From assembly GCA_947359465.1 (NCBI GenBank), contig OX375878.1, positions 89,068,377 to 89,132,376 on the forward strand: a stretch of 64,000 nucleotides of DNA, given 5' to 3'. The notes under the pieces are model-generated. The model did not search any database. It was not told the DNA's origin and saw nothing but the letters and a program-made list of their open reading frames with translations. Source of the DNA: Metellina segmentata. Lineage: Eukaryota > Arthropoda > Arachnida > Araneae > Tetragnathidae. Positions 21,811 to 34,150 of this stretch are shown in pieces. Position 1 is the stretch's first letter, and each line of letters begins with the position of its first letter. A program made the position numbers and the translations under genes.

Positions 21811-24390
21811 AGATGAGTTATGACTGTCGAGTGTTTCGGGGTTAAATTTTTCAGTTCAAAAGTTCAAGCTCTGCAGCTCTTTTTTAACCAGGTAATTAAA
21901 TTTTGTAAATTATTGTAATTTACAAAAAAAAATACGAACATATTTGTTTTGTAAAATAATGCACGCTATCTTTCTCTTTTAATTTAATTTATTTTACAGA
22001 ACACAAATTCGCTAATTTTCATACTTATGGGTGTTTACGCAGTAGTTCCCAATCTGAACACCTGTAAGAGGTTCTCTATTTTTGGATTGTAGTAACCGGT
22101 TTTTGCTTTTATTGTGCTAATTTTTGATTAAATATATAACACCGATAACATAAGCTGATAGATCGTGAAGTAGTTACGAAAGAAAATAGCCTAACTACCA
22201 ACAAAAATTATTTGATATGATGAAGAACAATATATTTATTAAGTTCTGATACAGTTTGCAAATAAATCATACATTTATGAAAAAAGTTATCCTTATTTCA
22301 ACAGGTTTTTTTTTCTCTTCACAGACCAAAAACAGGTTCTACTGAATTAATTAATGTTTTGTTATTAATAATTGTTAGCAGTATAAAAATAAAAGAAATG
22401 AATCTTGATACATTGAATCGAGTACGTAAGAAATTAAGTAATTTGTAAGTATTGACCTTGTTAACCATTTATGAAAGCCTTGCAGTTCTCGAGAGTTATT
22501 AATTTAAATAGTGGGTACAAAAAGAAGAAGCGTTTGGAGCAGACACTTGATTTATTTCGATTATTAAGTTTTCACATCGTGCAATTATTAAGTATCAAGT
22601 TCGAGAGTGATATCCCCTGCAATTCTGAAGCGAAGATTGATCGGTTGTCTTTTGGTTATTTTAAATGATTGATGTAATTGAATTATAAGTATACCATGCT
22701 CAAAATACGTTAGGTATGGTCAATATACTGGTAGATATTTACTAAGTGGGAATGCCGCGAAACGTGAAGGATTGTGTAATAGCATAGTGCAAAAGCAATG
22801 ACACAAAACAAGCAATGAGACATTTTGCCTGTAGTTACACGCCCTGGTGCATCGACTTATTCAACTAATTAAGTGCTCCAAGGGTTGTGCAGTCTTAATT
22901 TACAAGAAAAACAGCTCGGTAACCCTTGACGGAAAACAATTTCGTCTATTCGGTAAATATTGTGTTGAAGCAAATGTTCGTTCCGTTTCTTTTTTGACAA
23001 AAACTGAAGACAAATTATTTTATTTACTTAAGATTCCATTTAATCAATATCGTATGTGCCGTTCTGTTTGATGACTCTTGTCGCTACATCCACCCACGCT
23101 CATAGAAGTTCTGAGGTTTATGATTTAAGAACTCTACTAGGTGATCGTCCTTCGCGTCTGAGAAACATGCTTGCTTTTTCGGAAATTAAAAAAAAAAAGC
23201 ATAATACTTCGAAAATGCTTATTTTCGGCCATTTTTAATACAAAACAGAATTTAAAAAAACAAAACAAAACCAAATAACACAATGCTAACTGAAATTTCT
23301 TTTTTTTTAAGAACGTTAAAAATTAACACGTGAAACAAATAACATTTCGGTTTTACGATGTAATGCCATCACGCTCCAAAAACGGGACGAGCTTTTGCAT
23401 CAACCCAATAACGCACGTTCTATTACTTACTTACAATATATGTATAGTCCGGTTATGGCGAGTTGACATTTCGGTCACTTGGTTTTTAACGAGTGTATTT
23501 GTTTAATTAGAGGACAGGTTAAACGTAAATAATGCGTTGCTACACTTGCCTTCTTAAACGCATATTCTGGTTCCGATGGCTTCATCGTTCGGTTCCGATG
23601 ACAATGATTACGAATTAGTACATTTCCTGTGGGGATTGGCACACAGGATTCTGCGTATGGTATTTCCCCTGGCGAGCTAACTACAGTTCTAAAATGAACT
23701 CCCCAAGGTCGTTCTCAGCAATGAGCCACCCTATGCATCTGTATAGCTTCATTGTGGAGAGTTATCCACGAGCTGAACTCTGAAAACGTTTGTTATGACA
23801 GAAACTGTTAACCCGATACACCTATGAAACGTTAAATTGTAGCATCTATGCATCCTTGTGCGCCTTCTAACATACCTATTCTACTCTAATGTGAATGGAA
23901 AAACTATAAAACTAATGGAAAAAAAAAAGACATTGCTTGTACAATGGCGTATGGCAGCAAACAGATACGGGCGACATAAAGTCAACCACGTTGGAATTCA
24001 TTCGCCTATTTTGCCGATTCGTGCTTGAAGTGAGGTACGGAGCAATGAAACATTTCTAAGTTACTATAAGAGAAAGAGTTCATTATTCTTTTTTTATTGG
24101 AATCTAAAAGCTCAAAATCAGCGTTGGGAAGAAAATGTAAGCAAACCCGGAACTAGACACTTCAAAAAGTATCCACAACTCCCCTTCCAAAAAATATCGA
24201 ACTTATTGTGGTGTGAACTTTCCTTAATGCATTACATTAGAAATACTACCAGTAAAAATACACAAAACACTGTTTCATATTTTGACATCTGTATGACAAT
24301 GTATTTAAGATATATATTTATATTTAGGTAATCCTATGTTTGGAGTATCTAACTTTAAAAGACACGTCAGTTAAAGTTCTAATTCCATAT
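21811..24390. other. AT-rich stretch, nothing recognised
   Basis: About 2.6 kb with no supported gene, RNA or repeat. Frames at 22471-22668, 22847-23071 and 23056-23238 are AT-rich with no domain. Confidence 0.45.
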
Positions 24391-24400
24391 CTTATCATAT

Positions 24401-24644
24401 CCCCGGCAAGAAAAGTGACACAAGTCAAAAAATAAAAATTTTGGATGTTATGTCATTGAAAAACATGTATGAGGTGTCCCAGCATGGTATATTACTATTC
24501 CATAGAATATAATAGAACCACCATAAATACATACCTAAAATTCAAAAGAATCTTATGCTATTTCAATATAAGTTTTATAGTATCCTTTAAGTTGATGTTT
24601 CTCAAATTCTGCAATTTTTAGTTGTGTCACTTTTCTTGCCGGGG
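24401..24644. mobile_element. 244 bp TIR element
   Basis: CCCCGGCAAGAAAAGTGACA starts at 24401 and its exact reverse complement ends at 24644. The similarity continues inwards (CACAAGTCAAAAAATAAA against CACAACTAAAAATTGC). The interior has no coding potential. A target-site duplication is not certain: the flanks are ATCATAT on the left and TGCGATAT on the right, so part of these may also belong to the inverted repeat. Confidence 0.85.
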
Positions 24645-24959
24645 TGCGATATATCTGCCTTGCCCAGTATATGCAGCTCCGACGTCTATGAAGACCAAAT
24701 ATCATTCTTCCGAACGTAAACAAAGAACGGTGAGTGGCTATTTCTGATTTTGCACCCAGTATTAGAAACAAGGTCATGAATCACAAATTGAAAATTGTTA
24801 TTCCCTTGTGAATCATAATTCATTTTCTGATTACGTTTGTTTTTGAAATAAGAGTGTTTTGTTAAATCTTAACAGGTACTGTTTTTCATATTTACTTAAA
24901 AAATTTTACGTTACAAATTAGTTACCATTACTTTAATTATGGTTTCCTTCTTATTGTAT

Positions 24960-25064
24960 AATCGCAAAAAGGTTAAATTTAAAAAAAAAAAAATTGTGGG
25001 GTGGGCGGAGGGCACTATAATAATGGATTTTAAGGGGTTACAAGAAAATGGTTGGGAACCACTG
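24960..25064 (-). mobile_element. hAT-like terminus
   Basis: The segment ends GGTTGGGAACCACTG at 25064; reverse-complemented it is CAGTGGTTCCCAACC, the terminal motif of many hAT-derived elements. No opposite terminus was identified. Confidence 0.45.
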
Positions 25065-26705
25065 CCTTAGACTAAGTATTTAATTCTACCTGCTTGTATA
25101 TAGAAAAGCGACCACAAAAAAATTTAAATTCCCGAAAACTGTTAATTTACAAAGAAAAAATATATCCTATCAAGAGTAAGTTTCGAGGGACGTTCCTTAT
25201 CTGTGATCATTATATTTGATGACAGATAATATGATATTTGACAAAGAGATAGAGAAACTCACGAGTAGAATTTGATAAAAAAAAGTTGTGTTCAAGAATT
25301 GAACATCGTCGGGTGTTCATGATCTTTTGGAAGGATTAATTGCTTTTTGATCACTCGTTTCTATGGTCAGATCCTTTGCCCGGTACTCCTAATCTCTTCT
25401 TGTTTCATACACGGTAATGAAATATTGTTAGCAGTTGTTTTTCTTCATCAATCACAGCATTGTTGCTATTCTTTTGTGGCGACAACCTTCCAGTAGGTGT
25501 CTATTACGTGAAATGTTTTATACTGAGGAATTTCATGGTTGCAATAATGTTTTGAAATGAAATAGTCGTTGCTCTGAATACCATGACACAAAAGAACCAT
25601 TGAAGCTTAAAAAAACTTGCATTTCAAAGAATTTTTGTGTTGAGAATTTTGGGCTACATTGATTAGACTTATTTTATGAACTATCCTTGAATTCATAAAA
25701 TTTAACCTGTTGTGTTAGAATTATTATGATTAAGATCTTTTAAACGAATTTTATGCGCATTCTTGTAATTTTAGGTTGTAGATAATAACGTACTTACTGA
25801 CAAAAATGTACCTACTATTCTCTTAAGATAATGATTTTTATTCAAGTGTTTCAGATTCGTATTTTTATAAAACTTTCTTGAACTGATAGGAATATTTGTA
25901 TTAGAACGATTGCGAAATATACCTCATCGAAGGCAATTTTTGTCGTATCACAGTATTTACTACTTTGTATCAATTAGTTGTATGAATCGTAATGGTACAA
26001 GGTTTTCAAAATTAGATACATATGTACTTCGTGTGTCATATTATGGGATCCATCATAATTACCTGCCAACGCTAAAATATAATTATAAGACTTCTGAATA
26101 CATCAGATGTGTAATATATCCTCATTCATTCCGAGAAATAGTTATTTCGAAAGTAATATACAAAATAAGTGGTAAAGTTTACTTACAATTTCAAGAAAAC
26201 ATCACAAATTGGATTGTGAACTTAATAAACTCGTATGCAAACTGCAAACTACTAGTTTAAAATAAATAAGGAATTAAGTAATGAAAAATAATAGCACCTA
26301 TGAATTTTTGCTAACTTAACAAAAGGTTTTTGACTATATTTTATGTAATAACTTTCGAATGACTTACTATTTATGGACCAAATTTTGTTTATAGGCTTTG
26401 TATTAGAAAGCACTCTACAAATTTCATAATAATCCGATTATAACTGCAAAAATTGCTTTGAAAGTTCACTGTGCCCTTAACTGTACAAAATGAAAATGCT
26501 AATTCCTCTTGTGGTCAACGTTATGGGCAAACTGAAAACTTTGCGTAATTTCGGAATTTCGGTACAGAAACTACTTTTTTTCTCAGTATCAGCTAAAAAT
26601 AAATGTTGAATATCGAACAAAAACCTTTTTTTTTTTTTAAATAATCAGTAAATGTGTAATCAGTTCCGAGATGATTCTACCTATGCTCACTCCTTATAAC
26701 AAATG
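25065..26705. other. AT-rich stretch, nothing recognised
   Basis: No gene or repeat supported. A 116-codon plus frame (25910-26260) is AT-rich with no recognisable domain. Confidence 0.45.
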
Positions 26706-26709
26706 AACC

Positions 26710-26960
26710 CAGAGGTTTTCAAACTATATTGTGGCTGTTTAAAGAGCCACGTTCTTTCTAAGGAGAGCCACGGTATAAAAAAAATTGTGTTTCGCTGAGA
26801 TCTCTTTGTAAGTGGATATTGACAAATAGTGCAATGTTTTCGCTTTGTAAGTCTTTGGACTTCAGAAACTAAAGGTGATGATGCATTGGATTTTGCACTA
26901 AAAAAGAAGACAAAATATAGAACAATCGAGAAGACAATTTTTTTTAAGTGATGCAACTCA
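26710..26960 (+). mobile_element. hAT-like left end
   Basis: CAGAGGTTTTCAAACTATAT, then GTTTAAAGAGCCACGTTC and GAGAGCCACGGTA, resemble CAGNGGTTTTCAAACT-type hAT ends followed by GAGCCAC words. No right end or target duplication was matched, so the limits are approximate. Confidence 0.4.
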
Positions 26961-26992
26961 CAGTGTATGAACCAATATCCTGATTCAAAGAG

Positions 26993-27316
26993 AGCCGACC
27001 AACCAGTATAGTGGTTAAGGTGTTAGCCTCTAGATCGGAAGGTTCCTGGTTCGAATCCGGGCCCGGGCATGGATGTTTGTAAACGTATGGTGTAGAGGCG
27101 GCTGGTGCACCTTAAATCTGTCGTGGCCGAAAGTCCTCACGTTGGGTTGGCGTGGAAGTTTGGAGAGTGGGGTGCCAGCTCAGGTGTTGCTTCGTCATCT
27201 GACCGTGGTTCAAAATTACGAGGTGTTGTCCTCGGATCTTTCCCTCAAGGGACTGATCCCGGACCGTCGTCAATAGCCCGTTGTGTTGCTCTAGTACGAC
27301 GTTAACTAAAAAATTA
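26993..27316 (+). mobile_element. SINE type A, essentially full length, with TSD
   Basis: Head GACCAACCAGTATAGTGG, TTAAGGTGTTAGCCTC, GATCGGAAGGTTCCTGG and TTCGAATCC is tRNA-like (A box TAGTGGTTAAGG, B box GGTTCGAATCC), closest by eye to tRNA-Arg. The full body follows (GAAGTTTGGAGAGTGGGGTG, CGTCATCTGACCGTGG, TGTTGTCCTCGGATCTTTCC) and the 3' end CTAGTACGACGTTAACTAAA. It is flanked by ACCAATATCCTGATTCAAAG (26971-26990) and ACCAATT-CTGATTCAAAG (27317-27333), an 18-20 bp imperfect target duplication. Open frames inside it (27073-27305) are not genes. Confidence 0.93.
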
Positions 27317-27409
27317 CCAATTCTGATTCAAAGAATTGACAGGGGAAAATGGTTCTACCCATTGAGTTTTAAATTCATTGTAAGAGCCAGTCTGAGTTAA
27401 GTAAATGGT

Positions 27410-27655
27410 AGGTAGGTAAGTATTTTAATTAACGTCGCACTGGTTCAACACAGCGGGCTATTAACGGCGGTCCGGGATCAAACCCGAAGGTTAAGATCGG
27501 AGGATACCTTGTAAATTTGAACCACCGTAAAATGACGACATCACACTTGACCTGGCTCCAACGAGATCCATTTGAGGCTACGACAGATTTAAGCTGCATC
27601 ACCTCCCTTTGTACAGAGTCGTCTTAGGTTGGATTTGAACTCGCAATCCTCACCT
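27410..27655 (-). mobile_element. SINE type B
   Basis: Plus-strand reading: AGTATTTTAATTAACGTCGC, ACAGCGGGCTATTAACGG, GGTCCGGGATCAAACCCG, then GGCTACGACAGATTTAAGC and GGATTTGAACTCGC. The head is incomplete at the right edge. Confidence 0.85.
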
Positions 27656-27817
27656 TTTTCTTTAATGGCAATCCTATTCTAGGGAATATTCTTAACGATG
27701 ATGTATATAATATAAATAATACAATAATTAATGCAATAATATTTGTAACGATGAAGGGACGGGTGAGTACAAATTCCTTGCAACACATTATTCTACGTAA
27801 GTTTTCCTTATTTCAAT

Positions 27818-28068
27818 GGGCCGTGGTAGCCCGGTTGGAAGAGTAACGGATTAGCAATCAAAGGGTTACGAGTTCAAAACCTGGTCCATTCCGAAGTCCG
27901 TCGTGTACACGTGGGCTGGAGCACGTTAAATCTGTCGTACCTTAAATGTCCTCACGTTGGCGTGCAGTTTGGAGAGTTGAGTACCAACAGAGCTGTTAAC
28001 CTCGGCATTAGATCGTGGCTCAAAATTACTAGGCCGTCACCAATAGCCCGTTATGATGATAATTAATT
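27818..28068 (+). mobile_element. SINE type B, internally deleted
   Basis: Head GCCGTGGTAGCCCGGTTGG, AGAGTAACGGATTAGCAATC and ACGAGTTCAAAACC. The body runs to GGCTCAAAATTACTAGG and then skips directly to CCGTCACCAATAGCCCGTTA, losing the TTTCCC segment. Confidence 0.85.
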
Positions 28069-29180
28069 ACCATTTCCATAATTTATTTTTGACAATACTC
28101 AATATGGAATGATTACTAATTTTTGATATAATAATCAAAACAATACACTGCGGATATTCATTTTTGAAAATGTTACCAGTAAAAATGTGGAAGCGTTTTC
28201 GAAGTATCTAATGAAAGCTTTTGTGTAATTCTAGAAAGTTTTAGATAAGAGGTATAGTTTCAAGTTCCCAACTGTCTCCGTTTCATTTTCACTCCTTTCT
28301 TTTCACTTATGATCTACTAAAAATAATCCAGTTTCTTTACAGATGGAAAATATATAAGATCTTATCTGGTTTTCACTCAAGATGTGATGATAGTCATTAC
28401 GAAGCAAAAAAAATGTGCACATAAGATAAAGGAATTGTTGATTTTTTAAAAGGATATTTTTCAAGTTGTTCAAGCCTTGTTTTCAATGTGTTGTTTTAGC
28501 AATGTCTCTTAACTCTCCGACATTCCAACAATTTATCTGCGCTATAGTAAAATCGCTGTCGTTTTCGAAACAACGTCATAAATACTGTCACTACCAATAA
28601 AATTAAATTTACCATACGAAACAACTGGAAAAGACCTATAAATAAACTAAAGACCTACTCCAATTACAGATACTCCTATCCAATGAATTTCTCATGTAGA
28701 TTTCAAATATAATGGAATTGCAAATATATTTTACAAGGAATCAACTGAACCTTATCGCGCATCCTGCCCTCAAATCTTCAAAATCTATTCACCATAAAGA
28801 GCTGCTCAAATAACAAAATGTTAAGTCCTGTCAAAAGCCTCACTCAAATATGCTGATGACAAAAACAGCCAGCCTCTTTTGCACTTGTATGCGGGTAAAT
28901 CCTATTTATGTCCGGTCAGGACTTTTAGGCATTTCCAACTTTCCTAATTTTAAACACTAAAGAAGCCTCCCCGAACCCTCTTCTGGCCTATATTGGTCCA
29001 TCAAGAAATTATCTATACGGTTGGTTAAATTAGGTTGTATGGGGCACGGTCCAGAAATGTACAAGCGATTTTCTCTATGGAAGTCTTGATTTAGAGCTGG
29101 ACTTTTTTAGATGTACGGACTCATGGAGTTTATCTTGATTCTCTTTAGCAAAGCCTAAAGGAATAAGTTAAAACAAATTT
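28069..29180. other. Unannotated stretch
   Basis: No gene or family repeat recognised over about 1.1 kb of AT-rich unique DNA. Confidence 0.45.
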
Positions 29181-29198
29181 GATTCTTCAAGATAAGGT

Positions 29199-29336
29199 AA
29201 GGTTTAGTTAACGTCATACTAGAGCAACACAACGGGCTATTGAAGACGGTCCGGGATCAATCCCTTAAGGGAAATATCCTAGGACAACACCACGTAATTT
29301 TGAACCACTATCAGATGACGAGGCAACATCTGAGCC
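29199..29336 (-). mobile_element. 5'-truncated SINE with TSD
   Basis: Plus-strand reading: TTAGTTAACGTCATACTAG, ACACAACGGGCTATTG, GACGGTCCGGGATCAATCCC, TTTTGAACCACTATCAGATG, ending at ACATCTGAGCC. It is flanked by GATTCTTCAAGATAAGGT (29181-29198) and GATTCTTCAAGA-AGGT (29337-29352). The duplication sits exactly at the truncation point, so the element was truncated at insertion. Confidence 0.9.
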
Positions 29337-29639
29337 GATTCTTCAAGAAGGTATCCTAAGAGCATTGGATGGAATTAGACAGTCGATGCTCGTCAGTCCA
29401 TAATGATTATGAGTAACGAACGAAATCTTTCAAGTTTATTTTAAAGAACTAAGTATCCATTAGATTTATATACATACTACCCCTGTCTCTGACCCTTCCC
29501 ACGTCTTTTGATTAATGGACAAATACTCACAAGATGTTTCAGCACGAAGCGTAGAATTTTTGACGCCGTATCGAAGTTGACTGTAAAACATTGTAATGAA
29601 TTAATAAATAATGAAAAATAATATCAATGATAAATGTAT

Positions 29640-30600
29640 CCGTGCATGCAACGTCGAAGAAAAAACAACCTCACACTGTGAGGATTTTTTAGATTACCAC
29701 TTTTTTTCTTTTCGCTAAATTCGTGCTCTGTTTTCCGAATCTGGAGAGTCACCATGCGTTGAATTTCTAATTACCACTGTAAATTGTTGACATAGTCCGA
29801 AACGGGTTTCTCACGGCTCAACGAAAAACTCTTTTTTCGCCGTCGATTATTGTTATTATTTTTTAATTTTCCCTCACAATTTCCTCCCAGCCCATCTAGA
29901 AAACGGATACTTAGATACCTCCTCTTGGGAAGCTTTTTCCATCCGCCATTTTTTAATCGAAAACGGCGGTTTCAAAAATTACGCATGCGCAGTCCATTCC
30001 ACCACGCCTCGACCAGGGCGGTCAAACGGCAAATTAAACGAGAAATAAAAAAAGGGGGACGAAAAGCGAAATGTATAATACATGGGGAATAATGATAACA
30101 AAAACCAAGATGCAAGAAAACAAAACACAAAACGAAATTCCCTTTTTCGCATGGATGAAAAAAATTAATCCATTTATCATGCCCGCGGTGATATATATTC
30201 TGACCTTGACTGAGACCCGTCCTCTTGATGCACTGCCCAACCGAAGGTCACCCACTTGGTCGCCTGAACTTCTGATACCAAAAAGATACATACAATATAA
30301 TCTCCAACCGCCGGAAAAAGAAAAAAGATATCTTTTAAAAATTACAGTTATTATTAATACTTTTTATCCCTTTCGACGTATGGACTCCTATAATTTATTT
30401 ATTTGTTTGTTTCCAAGCTTTTGATACTTTTAGTTACAAGGAAACCAGTCAAACCGGACGGCGGGCATTTTAGCGTGACACCGTTGAATAAATACCATTA
30501 AAAATGGGTAATATGTTTCTTGATGGCTGGTTTTTATTACAGGGTGAGTTTTCCCGACTCGGCCCTTACCTGGGCACGAGGGAGAAGGAGTGGGGGGAGA
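29640..30600. other. Unique island with mixed composition
   Basis: Repeat-free DNA with CpG-richer patches (29930-30070, 30190-30260) and a CCTCACACTGTGAGG palindrome at 29669-29683. Overlapping frames in opposite senses (30034-30291 minus, 30071-30424 plus) have no recognisable domain. Possible regulatory DNA; nothing definite. Confidence 0.3.
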
Positions 30601-30940
30601 AGTTAATAACTGTGAAATTCTTCGGCCTGGCGTACTTTTCTTCTTTTTTTTTTTTTTTTAAAGAAGGGAAATACGTTTAAAAACTGATTAGTATATTGCG
30701 TGTGTGTCGTCCCCGGCTTAAATGAATGCCTGTTAAAATCAGTTCGTTGTTCTTGAGAGAGAAAGTATTCACCTTTTTGTTGCATTGCGATTGATTTTCC
30801 GTTGGAGCCGATGTTTCGGTGAAGTGCGTAACTAAGACCCGCTGATAAGGTGCCAGGGACAATGGCGTAAAGGGAATGCCAGCCGGAGGACTGATCCCTA
30901 TCAAAAAGTATCACAGGAATTATGCTGCGATTGCACAGAG

Positions 30941-31140
30941 CAGTGATTTGCAACCTTTTTCGTCTCACGCCACGCATGAGCCAATTACTGAAATTCCGCG
31001 GCTCCCTGGAAGACCATAATCTGCCGATCAGATAAAAAATGTAAACATAATTTTTATTGATTTCCAAAATTAAATAAGAGTATTGACCAACCTCTTTCGC
31101 TTCGAAGAGGCTTTTAAAAGGATATTTGGAACTATAAGCT
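30941..31140 (+). mobile_element. hAT-like left end
   Basis: CAGTGATTTGCAACCTTTTT at 30941-30960, then TCTCACGCCACGCATGAGCC and CCGCGGCTCCCTGG, matches the CAGTGGTTCNCAACCTTTTT pattern of many hAT-derived elements. The right end was not found, so the 3' limit is approximate. The 154-codon minus frame (30603-31067) runs partly through it and is not credited. Confidence 0.5.
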
Positions 31141-32419
31141 TTCTAACCTTTTTATATACGTTACCCATATGGCTTTTTATGTATGGCTGTCGCAACCCAA
31201 ATTCACACCGAATGACTTAGGTTGGGACGGTGTTAGTTACTTATTTATTTATTTGTTATTTATGTATGGCACATTGTTTCTTTTCCAACGAAACAATCTC
31301 AGAATTATTTATACGAGTATTTTCTGAAATCATTAGTGAACGCTCTTGTCAAAAGTACATTTAAATTTAAAATATTTATACTATAAAAAATACAAAAATA
31401 CAAATATTTGTATAATTTCAAATACATTTTAGACAAATTAAACCATTTCACCATTCACAAGGCGCATCAGTTGAAAATACCTGTCATAGAGCATTGTGTG
31501 ATTATATTCAAACGTCTTAAACAGGAAAATACAAAGAGCGGGTTTGTTTTTATTGCTTTAAATACTAAACAGAAAGAGCAACGAAACTGTTCACCAGGAA
31601 AGCATACATGAGAAACCATTCGGGACTTTGCTTCCAATGTAAATGTTATCCGCGAGTTTTACAAACTAGTATAAGACCGGGCTTAGATCTTGGTATGAGT
31701 ATGCGGATGAATTTTAGAGTTCGGTTTAAGCAGACCATTACACCCACTTCAGTAAAATTCACAATATGAAGGTCATTTGGACCTGTTTAGTTAATTTATC
31801 TTTGCAGAAAAAATGGCATCAAACTAAACTTAAATTAAATACCATGACTTTTTAGTATTGATTTGTTCAACATTGTGGTTTTGTGTCAAGTTTCTAACAT
31901 GAACCAAATAACAACCTCTCTTCGCATTTTTCAAATGAATCCTGAAATTCACCCAATTATACCTGAATAATTTATTAATGCATGCGACATTTTACAAAAC
32001 AGCGTCAGTGTGTAATTTAGTGTAAAATTCTTGATGAAAATTCAAATGCTGTACCAGGGTAAAAGAAAACACAATGTACCCCTATTTTAATTCAAGCTTT
32101 CGGAGCTTTTGATTGATTGGAAATTAAACTTCAAAAGTGCTAGTTTTCTTAACTAAAAATCGTATTTATTGGAGAAAAAAAATATTTTAAATCTAATATC
32201 ATCTGGAAATCTCGAGAAATATATTTAAGCTATGATTTAATTAAATACATATACTTAAAAGGGGGAGAGTGAATTATTTTCTAGCACTCGGATCTCGAGA
32301 AAACCCAACAATCCTAATATATCACGATTCGTCCTGTCACACTGGCTCAGTACACAACACAAACAGTACTTCATCTTTGTTTAATTAATTCCTCCTTAAA
32401 GGCTCGGAATTTTTTCGGA
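31141..32419. other. AT-rich stretch, nothing recognised
   Basis: No supported gene, RNA or repeat. Confidence 0.45.
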
Positions 32420-33400
32420 AATCCTCCACAACAAATCAAAATCCGACTCTCAGATAAAAGATAAAACTTCACTGCGAGCTGCAATCTTTCTCTTAGGTAG
32501 TTTTTATTTATACACCGCTATCGAAGTGCAATTAAAAACCCATTAGCCTATAGAAAAAACAATAGCGCGCATCCAAACAATAGCTATTTTCCAATTAATT
32601 AATTTTACTGTAAAAAGAATTAAAATTCGCCCAATGAAGGGACTGGACTTGGGCCAGTCTGCTGCGCACCGGTCCCGTTCTAGGTATCCCATCCGCACAT
32701 GTTATTCCTATGGTTTTTCTCGGGGGAAAAGTATTTAAACGCTCCGTTCTCGAATTTAAAATAATTTTTCCGGGCCGTGGGAAACAGCTCGGGACGCGAC
32801 GAATCACAGACCCATTTTAAACGCGCAATTAAATGATTTTCAGTTTTCTATCATCTCTGTTTTTAATGAGTTGCGTTTCATTAGTTAGTTGGAGTTTCAA
32901 CGCGACTTTTACCCCACCAGAGGTTTGTAATTGCCGGAAAAGGTGAATTAAACGAAGGGGCAAAGCGGGCGCTCCTCGGAAGTGGGGTAAAGCTAGCGGG
33001 AAGGCAGGGGCGGGGAAGGATATTTTACGCGTGCTTTCGCCTAATAATATTCCGAGCCAAAACGCGCCCCGTTGTGTTGCTGTTTGTTTTTGGAAATTGT
33101 ACGTTGAAAATATTTAGAGAAATGAGGTTTCTGAAATGTGCTCACGCGGTTTTGAGATGAGCCGGAAAGGGGTATTTAAGGGAGAATGAGTTTCGGATTC
33201 GGGAGGGAGAATGTATTGATCTTTTTTAATTTGGGAACTAATTTATGAATGGGTTTCACGGTATTTACCGCGGAGGCGGTAATCACTTTAAAGCAGATAA
33301 AAACTTAATCGAAATTATACGCGCGCACTAATTCGTTGTGTAATTGCAATCACGGATGGGAATTTGGACACGGAAATGAAAATACAGGGACGTAGGCTGT
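32420..33400. other. GC/CpG-richer unique island
   Basis: Repeat-free. Contains homeodomain-like TAATTAATTTTA (32595), CAATTAAATGATTTT (32826) and CATTAGTTAGTTGG, next to CpG-rich stretches (32640-32800, 32930-33080). No credible open frame: the 70-codon minus frame at 32595-32807 has no domain. Best candidate in this half of the window for a cis-regulatory module, by composition only. Confidence 0.35.
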
Positions 33401-33563
33401 TTTTAAATCGCTTCCTCGATTGTAAATTTCAGTTATCTTTCGAAGCGAAACTTCATTCGCATGGATCTACATATTTAGGTTTATTTGAAATGAACATTTT
33501 TTGTCAACCGAAGTAGGAGAATAGTACTATTTGATTCTTTATATAAACGAGGGACGTAATTTC

Positions 33564-33757
33564 CTGAATTTAAGTGCAGCTGGGCGATATGTACTCTGAA
33601 CGTAAGCGCAGCTGAGCGATATGCACTCTGAACGTAAGTGCAGCTGAGCGATATGTACTCTGAACGTAATTGCAGCTGAGCGATATGTACTCTGAATTTA
33701 AGTGCAGCTGAGCGATATGTACTCTGAACGTAAGTGCAGCTGAGCCAGTTCTTTTTG
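33564..33757 (+). repeat. Six-unit tandem array, 32 bp period
   Basis: GCAGCTG occurs at 33576, 33608, 33640, 33672, 33704 and 33736, exactly every 32 bp. The unit is GTGCAGCTGAGCGATATGTA followed by CTCTGAACGTAA. Two units carry CTGAATTTAA in place of CTGAACGTAA. Confidence 0.95.
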
Positions 33758-33860
33758 TCGAGATGTATCCTGATTTTTAAATAATACTGACAGATTTATA
33801 TCAGAATGTAACATAAAAAATATTTAGTTCAACAGTTAGTTTTGTCACATTTAGCTTCGG

Positions 33861-34150
33861 TAATTTGGTAAATTTTAGCTAACGTCGTACTAGAGCAACA
33901 CAACGGGCTATTGACGACGGTCCGGGATCAGTCCCTTAAGGGAAAGATCCGAGGACAACACCTCGTAATTTTGAACCACGGTCAGATGACGAAGCAACAC
34001 CTGAGCTGGCACCCCACTCTCCAAAGTTCCACACCAACCCAACGTGAGGACTTTCGGCCACGACAGATTAAAGGTGCACCAGCCGCCTCTACACCATACG
34101 CTTACAAATATCCATGCCCGGACCTGGATTCGAACCAGGAGCCTTCCGAT
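33861..34150 (-). mobile_element. 5'-truncated SINE type A with 13 bp TSD
   Basis: Plus-strand reading: CTAACGTCGTACTAGAGCAA, ACGGGCTATTGACGACGG, full body, CGGCCACGACAGATTAAAGG, then GGATTCGAACCAGGAGCC and CTTCCGAT, where the head stops before its A box. It is flanked by CATTTAGCTTCGG at 33848-33860 and 34151-34163, a perfect 13 bp duplication. It is the closest relative of the 26993 copy. The open frames across it are not genes. Confidence 0.95.

Noticed and set aside
27073..27305. Overlapping 66-67 codon plus frames, repeated in minus orientation at 33908-34153
   Set aside because: Both are the same translated SINE body; the similarity between them is repeat similarity, not a gene family.
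29669..29700. Rho-independent terminator-like hairpin followed by T-run
   Set aside because: A bacterial-type terminator has no meaning in this eukaryotic, gene-free context.
30603..31067. 154-codon minus frame
   Set aside because: It crosses a hAT-like terminus and a poly-lysine stretch from a T-run. No domain is recognisable.
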